Assembly (NCBI GenBank): GCA_030836725.1
Contig: JAUPLV010000093.1
Location: forward strand, 1-8,274
DNA from: Pseudomonadota bacterium
GTDB lineage: Bacteria; Pseudomonadota; Gammaproteobacteria; Burkholderiales; Thiobacillaceae
Direction: 5' to 3'
DNA: 8,274 nt
The notes beneath the pieces are model-generated. The model ran no database searches, was not told the DNA's origin, and was given only the letters and a program-made list of their open reading frames with translations. This document shows positions 1 to 8,274 of this stretch, piece after piece. The translations under genes were made by a program, and so were the position numbers. The first letter of the stretch is position 1, and each line of letters opens with the position of its first letter.

Positions 1-1
1 C

Positions 2-88
2 GCCCGGATGGTGAAATTGGTAGACACAAGGGACTTAAAATCCCTCGCCAGCGATGGCGTACCGGTTCGATTCCGGTTCCGGGCACCA
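2..88 (+). tRNA. tRNA-Leu (anticodon UAA)
   Basis: This is a complete class II tRNA that decodes UUA (and UUG by wobble). The acceptor stem pairs GCCCGGA (2-8) with TCCGGGC (78-84), followed by discriminator A85 and an encoded CCA at 86-88. The anticodon stem AGGGA (29-33)/TCCCT (41-45) encloses loop CTTAAAA with anticodon TAA at 36-38. The long variable arm pairs CGCC (46-49) with GGCG (56-59), as expected for tRNA-Leu. The T arm ACCGG/CCGGT (61-65/73-77) encloses TTCGATT. Its promoter must lie left of the window. In E. coli the rimP operon is also preceded by tRNA genes (leuU, metY); here the adjacent gene is a UAA leucine tRNA and no initiator tRNA is seen. Confidence 0.97.
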
Positions 89-116
89 TCATTCCCTTTT
101 AGTCTTTTGGCCCGAG

Positions 117-125
117 TGATATAAT
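117..125 (+). promoter_or_regulatory. Extended -10 promoter for the rimP operon
   Basis: TGA-TATAAT is a perfect extended -10 element (TG at 117-118, TATAAT at 120-125). The region 16-17 bp upstream is T-rich (TTTAGT/TTTTAG around 97-103) and only a weak -35, which fits an extended -10 promoter. The start point would be about 131-133. It lies between the tRNA and rimP and is the most convincing sigma-70-type promoter in the window, so it is the likely main entry to the operon. This is inferred from sequence only. Confidence 0.7.
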
Positions 126-146
126 TTCGGCGCTTTATTATTTCAG

Positions 147-171
147 TGGGCGGTTCGCCCATTTTTTATTT
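147..171 (+). terminator. Intrinsic terminator / rimP leader attenuator hairpin
   Basis: A perfect 6-bp stem TGGGCG (147-152)/CGCCCA (156-161) with loop GTT is followed by TTTTTT (162-167) and then ATTT. An outer G-T and A-T pair can extend it. This is a classic Rho-independent terminator shape. It may end the tRNA-Leu transcript. It may also attenuate the operon: a rimP-leader family with a terminator before rimP-nusA-infB has been described in proteobacteria, and NusA, encoded downstream, acts at such hairpins. Which role applies cannot be decided from sequence. Confidence 0.75.
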
Positions 172-172
172 G

Positions 173-187
173 TGCTGCACGGCAGCA
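173..187 (+). promoter_or_regulatory. Small hairpin in the rimP 5' leader
   Basis: TGCTGC (173-178) and GCAGCA (182-187) form a perfect 6-bp stem with loop ACG. It lies 16 nt before the rimP ATG and has no T-run after it, so it is not a terminator. It may modulate rimP ribosome access or stabilise the leader; there is no direct evidence for either. Confidence 0.4.
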
Positions 188-203
188 TTCGGATGAATTT
201 GCA

Positions 204-632
204 ATGATGGATTTACCCGCCCGCCTGGAACCCGTACTTGCCGGACTCGGTTACGAGCTGGTGACGCTGGAACGCGCCGGGCGTGGTCTGATCCGGATTT
301 TCATCGACAAGCCGGAAGGCATCACAATTGACGACTGCGTCACGGTGAGCAATCACCTGAGTCACCTGTTCACGGTCGAGAACATCGACTACGACAGGCT
401 GGAAGTATCCTCGCCAGGTCTCGATCGGCCGCTGGTCAAGCCGCAGGACTATGTGCGCTTTGCCGGCGAGCAGGTGACATTGAAGCTGCGTGTGCCGATG
501 GAGAACCGTCGCCGCCTGAGCGGTCAACTGGTCGGCCTGGAAGAGGGTGTGGTGAAGTTAATCGTCGACGGCACGGAAGTGTCGGTCGATTCAAGAAATG
601 TGGATGTAGCCCGTCTTAAACCAACGGTTTAG
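204..632 (+). CDS. rimP: Ribosome maturation factor RimP
   Basis: The 142-residue product is RimP, which binds the free 30S subunit and helps it mature; it is cytoplasmic. The N-terminal alpha/beta domain (about 1-75) contains GLGYELV (14-20) and the family hallmark LEVSSPGLDRPL (66-77). The C-terminal SH3-like beta-barrel (about 80-140) begins near YVRFAGEQVTLKL. Length fits the family (about 140-160). The start is ATG at 204. An immediately following ATG at 207 is an alternative. The Shine-Dalgarno is weak (GGATGA, 191-196). The stop TAG is 23 nt before nusA, consistent with co-transcription. The conserved rimP-nusA-infB order supports the assignment. Confidence 0.96.
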   Translation: MMDLPARLEPVLAGLGYELVTLERAGRGLIRIFIDKPEGITIDDCVTVSNHLSHLFTVENIDYDRLEVSSPGLDRPLVKPQDYVRFAGEQVTLKLRVPMENRRRLSGQLVGLEEGVVKLIVDGTEVSVDSRNVDVARLKPTV

Positions 633-655
633 GACACGGGAGCGCTGGAGGGAAT

Positions 656-2134
656 ATGAGCCGTGAAATGTTGATGCTGGTCGACGCGCTGGCACGCGAA
701 AAGAATGTGGACCAGGAGGTGGTCTTCGAAGCGCTGGAACAGGCGCTCGCCTCCGCCACCAAGAAACGCTTCAAGGAAGAGGCCGACGTGCGCGTGTCGA
801 TCGACCGCAACACCGGCGACTACGAATCCTTCCGCCGCTGGCAAGTGGTGTCCGAAGCCGACCTTGAATCCGAGGGGCACCAGATTCTGCTGATCGATGC
901 CCAGGATACCCATCCCGACATCGAGATCGGCGATTACATCGAGGAGCCGCTTGAAAACGTCGAATTCGGTCGTATCGGCGCGCAGGCTGCCAAACAGGTC
1001 ATCCTGCAGAAAATCCGCGACGCCGAGCGCGAGCAGATCATCAGCGACTTCCTTGCCCGCAAGGAACACCTCGTCAACGGCGTGGTGAAGCGCATCGATC
1101 GCGGCAACGCCATCATCGAATCGGGCCGCGTCGAGGGCTTCCTGCACCGCGACCAGATGATCCCGCGCGAGAACCTGCGCGTCGGCGACCGCGTCCGCGC
1201 CTACCTGCTGCGCATCGACCGCGGCGCCCGCGGCCCGCAGGTGGTGCTGTCGCGCACCGCGCCCGAATTCATCATGAAGCTGTTCGAACTCGAAGTGCCG
1301 GAAATCGAGGAAGGCCTGCTTGAAATCAAGGCGGCCGCCCGCGACCCCGGCCTGCGCGCCAAGATCGCGGTGGTCTCGCACGACCCGCGCATTGACCCGA
1401 TCGGCACCTGTATCGGCCTGCGCGGCTCGCGCGTCACCTCGGTTACCAACGAACTGGCCGGCGAGCGCGTCGACATCATCCACTGGTCGGCCGAGCCCGC
1501 GCAGTACGTGATCAACGCCCTGGCGCCGGCCGAAGTCAGCTCCATCGTGGTGGACGAGGACAAGCACAGCATGGATGTGGTGGTGGACGAAGAGCAGCTG
1601 GCGATGGCGATCGGCCGCGGCGGCCAGAACGTCCGTCTGGCTTCCGAGTTGACCGGCTGGACGCTCAACATCATGTCGCGCGAAGCGGCTGAAGAGAAGC
1701 AGTCGACTGAAAGCGGAAAAACCCTCGCGCTGTTCATCGACAAGCTCGATGTGGACGAAGAGGTCGCCCAGATCCTGGTGGACGAAGGCTTCTCCACGCT
1801 GGAAGAAGTCGCCTATGTGCCGCTGAACGAAATGCTCGAAATCGAGGCCTTCGACGAAGACCTGGTCAACGAGCTGCGCAACCGCGCCCGCAACGCGTTG
1901 CTGACCGCCGCCATCGTCGGCGAAGAGCAGGTGGAAGCTTCCGCGGGCGACCTGCTGTCGCTTGAAGGCATGGATGCCGAAACCGCACGCACGCTCGCCA
2001 GTAAAGGCATTCACACTACCGAGGATTTGGCCGAGCTGGCCGTCGATGAGTTGACCGAAATGTCCGCCATGGACGCCGAACGCGCCAAACAATTGATCAT
2101 GGCCGCACGCGCGCCCTGGTTCGCCCAAGGCTGA
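656..2134 (+). CDS. nusA: Transcription termination/antitermination factor NusA
   Basis: The 492-residue product (E. coli 495) is NusA, an RNA polymerase-binding elongation factor that promotes pausing and intrinsic termination and takes part in rRNA antitermination. Domains in order: RNAP-binding N-terminal domain (about 1-130), S1 domain (about 137-200), KH1 with GLRG at 254-257, KH2 with GRGG at 320-323, and two acidic helix-hairpin-helix repeats, AR1 (about 357-418) and AR2 (about 431-490). The repeats show the paired motifs LVDEGFSTLEE and LASKGIHTTED. In E. coli the second acidic repeat contacts the alpha-subunit C-terminal domain. The start ATG has a strong Shine-Dalgarno (GGAGG, 647-651). 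It ends 17 nt before infB. The leader hairpin before rimP could let NusA control its own operon, which is inference. Confidence 0.98.
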   Translation: MSREMLMLVDALAREKNVDQEVVFEALEQALASATKKRFKEEADVRVSIDRNTGDYESFRRWQVVSEADLESEGHQILLIDAQDTHPDIEIGDYIEEPLENVEFGRIGAQAAKQVILQKIRDAEREQIISDFLARKEHLVNGVVKRIDRGNAIIESGRVEGFLHRDQMIPRENLRVGDRVRAYLLRIDRGARGPQVVLSRTAPEFIMKLFELEVPEIEEGLLEIKAAARDPGLRAKIAVVSHDPRIDPIGTCIGLRGSRVTSVTNELAGERVDIIHWSAEPAQYVINALAPAEVSSIVVDEDKHSMDVVVDEEQLAMAIGRGGQNVRLASELTGWTLNIMSREAAEEKQSTESGKTLALFIDKLDVDEEVAQILVDEGFSTLEEVAYVPLNEMLEIEAFDEDLVNELRNRARNALLTAAIVGEEQVEASAGDLLSLEGMDAETARTLASKGIHTTEDLAELAVDELTEMSAMDAERAKQLIMAARAPWFAQG

Positions 2135-2151
2135 TACGCCACGAGGACTGC

Positions 2152-4988
<2,837 letters not shown>

Positions 4989-4989
<1 letters not shown>

Positions 4990-5363
4990 TGCCCAAGGAT
5001 TTCCCCAGGGCGCGCCGCATCGCCGACCAGATCCAGCGCGAACTGCCGGAGTTGATCCGGCAGGAAGTGAAGGATCCGCGCGTCGGCATGCTGACCATCA
5101 CCGAGGTCGAAGTGAACCGCGACATGGAATTTGCCAAGGTCTACTTCACCACCCTGGGCGGCCAGGCCGAGCATGACGCCTGTCTACAGGGATTGCAGCG
5201 CGCCAGCGGCTTTCTGCGTTCGCAGCTGTCGCACCGCATGCAGCTGCGGATCGTGCCCAAGCTCACCTTCGTGTACGACCGCTCGGTCGAATACGGCATA
5301 CAGCTCACCCATCTGATCGAATCCGCGATCGCCGAAGACGCCAAACACCCGAAAGAAGAGTGA
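4989..5363 (+). CDS. rbfA: 30S ribosome-binding factor RbfA
   Basis: The 124-residue product is RbfA, a KH-fold protein that assists late 16S 5'-end maturation and 30S assembly, and cold adaptation in E. coli. Visible motifs are the N-terminal helix RARRIADQIQRELPELI (7-23), KDPR (28-31), ITEVEVNRDMEFAKVYFT (37-54), the Ala-x-Gly helix kink ASGFLR (72-77), and LRIVPKLTFVYD (86-97). The ATG at 4989 overlaps the infB stop as TAATG with no good Shine-Dalgarno, so translation is probably coupled to infB termination. The frame stays open 30 codons upstream to an ATG at 4899, but those codons lie inside infB and match nothing in RbfA, so the internal start was chosen. Confidence 0.96.
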
Positions 5364-5384
5364 AACCCCAACGCCAGCCCCTTT

Positions 5385-5504
5385 CCCCAGCCCTCTCCCG
5401 GAGGGAGAGGGGGTGAACGCGATGCGCAAACCGATGGCTGCGCCCCTCCTCTCCCCAACCCTCCCCCAAACGGGGGAGGGGGCAAAGGTGATGCGCAAAC
5501 CGAT
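5385..5504 (+). repeat. Degenerate 69-bp tandem repeat with two REP-like palindromes
   Basis: Two units sit in the rbfA-truB gap. Unit 1 (about 5385-5435) has a perfect 9-bp hairpin CCCTCTCCC (5391-5399)/GGGAGAGGG (5403-5411), loop GGA. Unit 2 (about 5453-5504) has a perfect 9-bp hairpin CCCTCCCCC (5459-5467)/GGGGGAGGG (5472-5480), loop AAAC. Both hairpins are followed after 10 nt by the same 15-bp sequence GATGCGCAAACCGAT (5421-5435 and 5490-5504), whose second copy contains the truB start. C-rich flanks precede both hairpins. The CCCTCTCCC/GGGAGAGGG type resembles dispersed REP-like intergenic repeats common in proteobacterial genomes; membership of such a family is inference. The 69-bp spacing is a multiple of three, so the truB reading frame passes through. 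Confidence 0.85.
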
Positions 5505-6375
5505 TAACGGCGTGCTGCTCCTGGACAAGCCGGTCGGCATCACCTCCAATGCCGCGCTGCAAAAAGCCAAATGGCTGCTCAATGCCAGGAAGGCGGGCCA
5601 CACCGGCACCCTCGACCCTTTCGCCGATGGCCTGCTGCCGCTGTGTTTCGGCGAGGCCACCAAGTTTTCCTCCTATCTGCTGGAATCGGACAAGCGCTAT
5701 CGCGCGGTCCTGCGGTTGGGCGTCACCACCACCACCGGCGATCCGGAAGGTGAAATTCTCGCCACCCGCGAGGTCCACGCCAGCCGCGCCGAGATCGAGG
5801 CCGTGCTGCCGCGCTTCATGGGGGAAATCGAACAAATTCCGCCCATGCATTCGGCGCTCAAGCACCAGGGCCGGCCGCTTTACGAGTACGCCCGTGCCGG
5901 CATCGAGATCGAGCGGCCGCCGCGCCGCGTGAAAATCAGCGCGCTCGACCTGATCGAATGCGAGCCGCCGCGCGTGGTGCTGGATGTGCAATGCAGCGCG
6001 GGCACCTACATTCGCACATTGGCACAGGATATCGGCGAGGCGCTCGGTTGCGGCGCTCATCTCACCGCGTTGACGCGTACCGCGGCGGGTGGCTTCACGC
6101 TGGATCAGGCGCTCTCCCTTGCGTCGCTCGAAGCCCTCGATGCCGCCGCGCGACAGGCGAAATTGCTGCCGGCGGACCGCATGGTGGCGCATCTGCCCAT
6201 GGTTCAACTCGATACTGCCGAGGCCGGGGCCTTGTGCCAGGGCCGCAGCGTCGCCCATGCGTCCGTCCTTCCCGGACTGGCGCGGGTATATGCGGGCTCG
6301 TCGTTCATCGGCCTGGCCGACCTCGACGACGGCCGCCTGATTCCGCGCCGGCTGATCGCCACCCAGCAAACTTGA
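5491..6375 (+). CDS. truB: tRNA pseudouridine(55) synthase TruB
   Basis: TruB isomerises U55 to pseudouridine in the T loop of tRNAs. From ATG 5491 the product has 294 residues (E. coli 314). Visible are INGVLLLDKP (5-14), the catalytic motif GHTGTLDP with nucleophile Asp42, GEATKFS (54-60), DKRY with the conserved Tyr70, LYEYARAGIE, CSAGTYIRT (168-176, conserved Arg175), and a small C-terminal domain from about 225 ending in IPRRLIA. The frame is open upstream to GTG 5413 (320 aa) and ATG 5422 (317 aa). Those extra residues translate the palindromic repeat and include a duplicate MRKP, so 5491, directly before the conserved core, is preferred. SD-like G-rich sequence (GGAGG, 5475-5479) lies in the 3' arm of hairpin 2, so that hairpin may restrict ribosome entry. 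Confidence 0.94.
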   Translation: MRKPINGVLLLDKPVGITSNAALQKAKWLLNARKAGHTGTLDPFADGLLPLCFGEATKFSSYLLESDKRYRAVLRLGVTTTTGDPEGEILATREVHASRAEIEAVLPRFMGEIEQIPPMHSALKHQGRPLYEYARAGIEIERPPRRVKISALDLIECEPPRVVLDVQCSAGTYIRTLAQDIGEALGCGAHLTALTRTAAGGFTLDQALSLASLEALDAAARQAKLLPADRMVAHLPMVQLDTAEAGALCQGRSVAHASVLPGLARVYAGSSFIGLADLDDGRLIPRRLIATQQT

Positions 6376-6401
6376 GCCGGAAGGGCTTTTTCGCGTAAAA
6401 T
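6372..6401 (+). promoter_or_regulatory. Candidate rpsO promoter
   Basis: TTGAGC (6372-6377, overlapping the truB stop codon) and TAAAAT (6396-6401) are spaced by 18 bp, a reasonable sigma-70-like promoter with a start near 6408. The E. coli rpsO gene also has a promoter between truB and rpsO, so the position fits. It would leave a leader of about 57 nt. Support is from sequence only. Confidence 0.5.
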
Positions 6402-6464
6402 GCGCGATTTCCCCGAACGTGTCCCGCTCAGCCGCAGGCCACGCGATTTAATAAGGAGTACACC

Positions 6465-6734
6465 ATGGCTGTTACCGTCGCTCAAAAAGCTGAAATCGTC
6501 CAGAATTACCAACGCGCCGCCGCCGATACCGGTTCGCCCGAAGTGCAGGTTGCCCTGCTGACCGCGCGCATCAACGATCTGACCGGCCACTTCAAGGCCA
6601 ACATGAAAGACCACCACTCGCGTCGTGGCCTGCTGAAGATGGTGAGCCGCCGCCGCAAGCTGCTGGATTACCTGAAGCGCACCAATCTCGAAGGCTACAA
6701 GACCCTGATCGAACGCCTCAGCCTGCGCAAGTAA
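6465..6734 (+). CDS. rpsO: 30S ribosomal protein S15
   Basis: The 89-residue product has exactly the usual S15 length. S15 is a primary 16S rRNA-binding protein that nucleates assembly of the central platform and contributes to an intersubunit bridge. It is all-helical, with hallmarks DTGSPEVQVALLTARI (21-36), the rRNA-binding segment KDHHSRRGLL (48-57), and RRKLLDYLK followed by LIERLSLRK at the C terminus. The start ATG has a strong Shine-Dalgarno AAGGAG (6453-6458) six bases upstream. In E. coli S15 represses its own mRNA through a leader pseudoknot; I could not identify an equivalent fold here. The TAA stop is followed by a two-hairpin region before pnp. Confidence 0.98.
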   Translation: MAVTVAQKAEIVQNYQRAAADTGSPEVQVALLTARINDLTGHFKANMKDHHSRRGLLKMVSRRRKLLDYLKRTNLEGYKTLIERLSLRK

Positions 6735-6739
6735 GCGCA

Positions 6740-6769
6740 TTGAACGGTGATTCGCCGCCGCAATATTGT
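6740..6769 (+). promoter_or_regulatory. Weak candidate pnp promoter
   Basis: TTGAAC (6740-6745) and TATTGT (6764-6769) are spaced by 18 bp, each matching four of six consensus positions. A start near 6776 would place both downstream hairpins in the pnp leader. E. coli pnp has its own promoter in the corresponding gap. The match is modest and could be chance. Confidence 0.3.
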
Positions 6770-6781
6770 CGAAAATCTGGC

Positions 6782-6800
6782 TCAGGGGCCGCGCCCCTGA
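6782..6800 (+). promoter_or_regulatory. Perfect hairpin in the rpsO-pnp gap
   Basis: TCAGGGGC (6782-6789) and GCCCCTGA (6793-6800) form a perfect 8-bp stem with loop CGC. There is no T-run after it, so it is not itself a terminator. In E. coli a stem-loop in the pnp leader is cut by RNase III and PNPase then represses its own synthesis. This hairpin sits in a comparable place but is short for an RNase III site. It could also protect the rpsO mRNA 3' end. Confidence 0.6.
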
Positions 6801-6808
6801 ACTTTCCG

Positions 6809-6838
6809 CGCCCCGCCTGTTGCGGGGCGTTTTTGTTT
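6809..6838 (+). terminator. Intrinsic terminator between rpsO and pnp
   Basis: CGCCCCGC (6809-6816) and GCGGGGCG (6822-6829) make a perfect 8-bp GC-rich stem with loop CTGTT, followed by TTTTT (6830-6834), G and TTT. This is a strong Rho-independent terminator. It probably ends most rpsO-containing transcripts. It leaves only 13 nt before the pnp start codon, so pnp must be transcribed through it. Confidence 0.88.
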
Positions 6839-6851
6839 GAAAGGAACTCGT

Positions 6852-8274
6852 GTGAGCGCTATCAAGAAAACATTCACTTACGGCCGCCATCAGGTCACCC
6901 TGGAAACCGGTGAAATCGCTCGTCAGGCTTCCGGCGCCGTCATCGTCAACATGGACGACACCGTGGTGCTGGTCACCGTGGTTGCCAAGAACGAGGTCAA
7001 GCCCGGTCAGGATTTCTTTCCGCTGACCGTCGACTATCAGGAAAAAACCTACGCGGCCGGCCGCATCCCCGGCGGCTTCCTCAAGCGCGAAAGCCGTGCG
7101 TCCGACGGTGAAATTCTGATTTGCCGCCTGATCGACCGCCCCATCCGTCCGCTCTTTCCGGAAGGCTTCTTCAACGAAGTGCAGATCATCGCCACCGTCA
7201 TTTCGTCCAACCCCGAAGTCAGCGGCGACATTCCCGCACTGATCGGTGCCTCCGCTGCGCTGTCGCTGTCCGGCCTGCCGTTCGACGGCCCGGTCGGCGC
7301 CGCCCGCGTCGGTTTCATCAACGGCGAATACGTACTCAACCCGACCAATTCCGAGTTGAAGAATTCGGCGCTGGATCTGGTCGTTGCCGGCACCGAAACC
7401 GCCGTGTTGATGGTTGAATCCGAAGCCATGGAACTGCCTGAAGACATCATGCTGGGCGCAGTCGTGTTCGGCCACACCCAGATGCAGGCTGCGATCAACG
7501 CCATCAACGAACTCACCGACGAAGCCGGTGCCGATGCGTGGGACTGGCAACCGGTCGCTGAAGACACCGCGATGGTGGAGCGCCTGAAAGCGCTGGCTGA
7601 AGACGGTCTGCAGCAGGCCTACAACATCAAGCAGAAACAGGCGCGCATGAGCGCAATCGACGAAGTGCGCAGCAAGGCCTTCGCCGAACTGATCACGCCC
7701 GAGATGGACACCGTCGCCGCCAACGCGGTGAAAGACGCGTTCCACCGCGTGGAAGCCAGCGTGGTGCGCAACCGCATCCTGTCCGGCCAGCCGCGCATCG
7801 ACGGCCGCGACACCCGCACCGTCCGCCCGATCACCATTCGCACCGGCGTGCTGCCGCGTACCCACGGCTCCGCCCTGTTCACCCGCGGCGAAACCCAGGC
7901 GCTGGTCGTCACCACGCTCGGCACCGGACGCGACGAACAAACCATCGATGCGCTGGAAGGCAGTTATTCCGAGCACTTCATGCTGCAGTACAACATGCCT
8001 CCCTACGCCACCGGTGAAACCGGCCGCGTGGGCGCACCGAAGCGCCGCGAAGTGGGCCACGGCCGCCTCGCCAAACGTGCCTTGATGGCCGTGCTGCCGA
8101 GCAAGGAAGAGTTCGGCTACACCATGCGCGTGGTCTCCGAAATCACCGAATCCAACGGCTCGTCGTCGATGGCTTCGGTGTGCGGCGGCTGCCTGTCGAT
8201 GATGGACGCCGGCGCCCCGCTGAAGGCACACGTCGCCGGCATCGCCATGGGCCTGATCAAGGAAGGCAACCGCT
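6852..8274 (+). CDS. pnp: Polynucleotide phosphorylase (3' truncated by window)
   Basis: PNPase is a trimeric phosphorolytic 3'-5' exoribonuclease and degradosome partner. The first 474 codons are present without a frameshift; the full protein is about 700 residues (E. coli 711). The start is GTG 6852, with Shine-Dalgarno AAAGGAA (6840-6846); the GTG two bases earlier runs straight into a stop. The first RNase PH-like domain (about 1-145) includes AGRIPGG (69-75) and LIDRPIRPLFPEGF (93-106). A helical linker domain follows (about 150-240). The second RNase PH-like domain contains FTRGETQALV, Arg398-Arg399 and Ser437-Ser439, matching the E. coli phosphate-site positions. The remaining catalytic residues (E. 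coli D486, D492, K494) and the KH and S1 domains lie beyond the window. The RNA-path loop that is FFRR in E. coli reads FLKR here (76-79). Confidence 0.97.
   Translation, partial: MSAIKKTFTYGRHQVTLETGEIARQASGAVIVNMDDTVVLVTVVAKNEVKPGQDFFPLTVDYQEKTYAAGRIPGGFLKRESRASDGEILICRLIDRPIRPLFPEGFFNEVQIIATVISSNPEVSGDIPALIGASAALSLSGLPFDGPVGAARVGFINGEYVLNPTNSELKNSALDLVVAGTETAVLMVESEAMELPEDIMLGAVVFGHTQMQAAINAINELTDEAGADAWDWQPVAEDTAMVERLKALAEDGLQQAYNIKQKQARMSAIDEVRSKAFAELITPEMDTVAANAVKDAFHRVEASVVRNRILSGQPRIDGRDTRTVRPITIRTGVLPRTHGSALFTRGETQALVVTTLGTGRDEQTIDALEGSYSEHFMLQYNMPPYATGETGRVGAPKRREVGHGRLAKRALMAVLPSKEEFGYTMRVVSEITESNGSSSMASVCGGCLSMMDAGAPLKAHVAGIAMGLIKEGNR

Noticed and set aside
629..2128. Long antisense open frame of about 499 codons opposite nusA
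   Set aside because: It is a shadow of a GC-rich gene; the predicted protein is His/Asp/Phe/Gly-rich with no recognisable domain, and nusA explains the region fully.
5385..5482. Possible intrinsic terminators formed by the two hairpins before truB
   Set aside because: Neither stem is followed by a T-run; G-rich sequence follows instead.
5413..5490. N-terminal extension of truB translated from the repeat
   Set aside because: The 26 extra residues are the translated palindrome and a duplicate of MRKP; not accepted as native protein without proteomic support, but reported as an alternative start.
6204..8231. Antisense open frame of about 675 codons spanning truB end, rpsO and pnp
   Set aside because: It runs through two unrelated genes, the terminator and both gaps, as expected for chance open frames in high-GC sequence.

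Overview
This GC-rich window is the conserved transcription/translation operon rimP-nusA-infB-rbfA-truB-rpsO-pnp. It is preceded by a tRNA-Leu(UAA) gene, and all genes are on the + strand. Gene order, protein lengths and sequence style (NusA with two C-terminal acidic repeats, a 945-residue IF2 with a long Ala/Pro/Glu linker, an 89-residue S15) point to a proteobacterium. My best guess is a betaproteobacterium of the Nitrosomonadales/Thiobacillaceae kind; that is an impression from sequence, not a database match. The class is fairly safe, the order is not.

Layout: a complete class II tRNA-Leu with encoded CCA (2-88). A 115-nt intergenic region follows, with a perfect extended -10 promoter element, a terminator-like hairpin plus six Ts and a second small hairpin. 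Then come rimP (204-632), nusA (656-2134), infB (2152-4989), rbfA (4989-5363, start overlapping the infB stop) and a 127-nt gap filled by two GC-rich palindromes. These are followed by truB (5491-6375 preferred), an rpsO promoter/leader, rpsO (6465-6734), a two-hairpin region ending in a strong intrinsic terminator, and pnp (6852 to the window end, 3' truncated, GTG start).

The genes serve ribosome production and RNA metabolism. RimP and RbfA mature the 30S subunit, NusA controls RNA polymerase pausing, termination and antitermination, and IF2 delivers initiator tRNA. TruB makes pseudouridine 55 in tRNA, S15 is an early 16S-binding protein, and PNPase degrades RNA. Expression probably starts at the promoter before rimP, with internal entry before rpsO and perhaps before pnp. 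Terminator-like hairpins before rimP and pnp suggest attenuation or partial read-through.

I see no mobile-element gene, CRISPR array, phage gene or novel multi-gene system. The unusual content is non-coding: a 69-bp degenerate tandem repeat before truB that duplicates the truB start region in frame and whose two hairpins differ by a compensatory base-pair change; the pnp leader, where a terminator ends about 13 nt before the start codon and shares sequence with the preceding hairpin; and the promoter-terminator arrangement before rimP.
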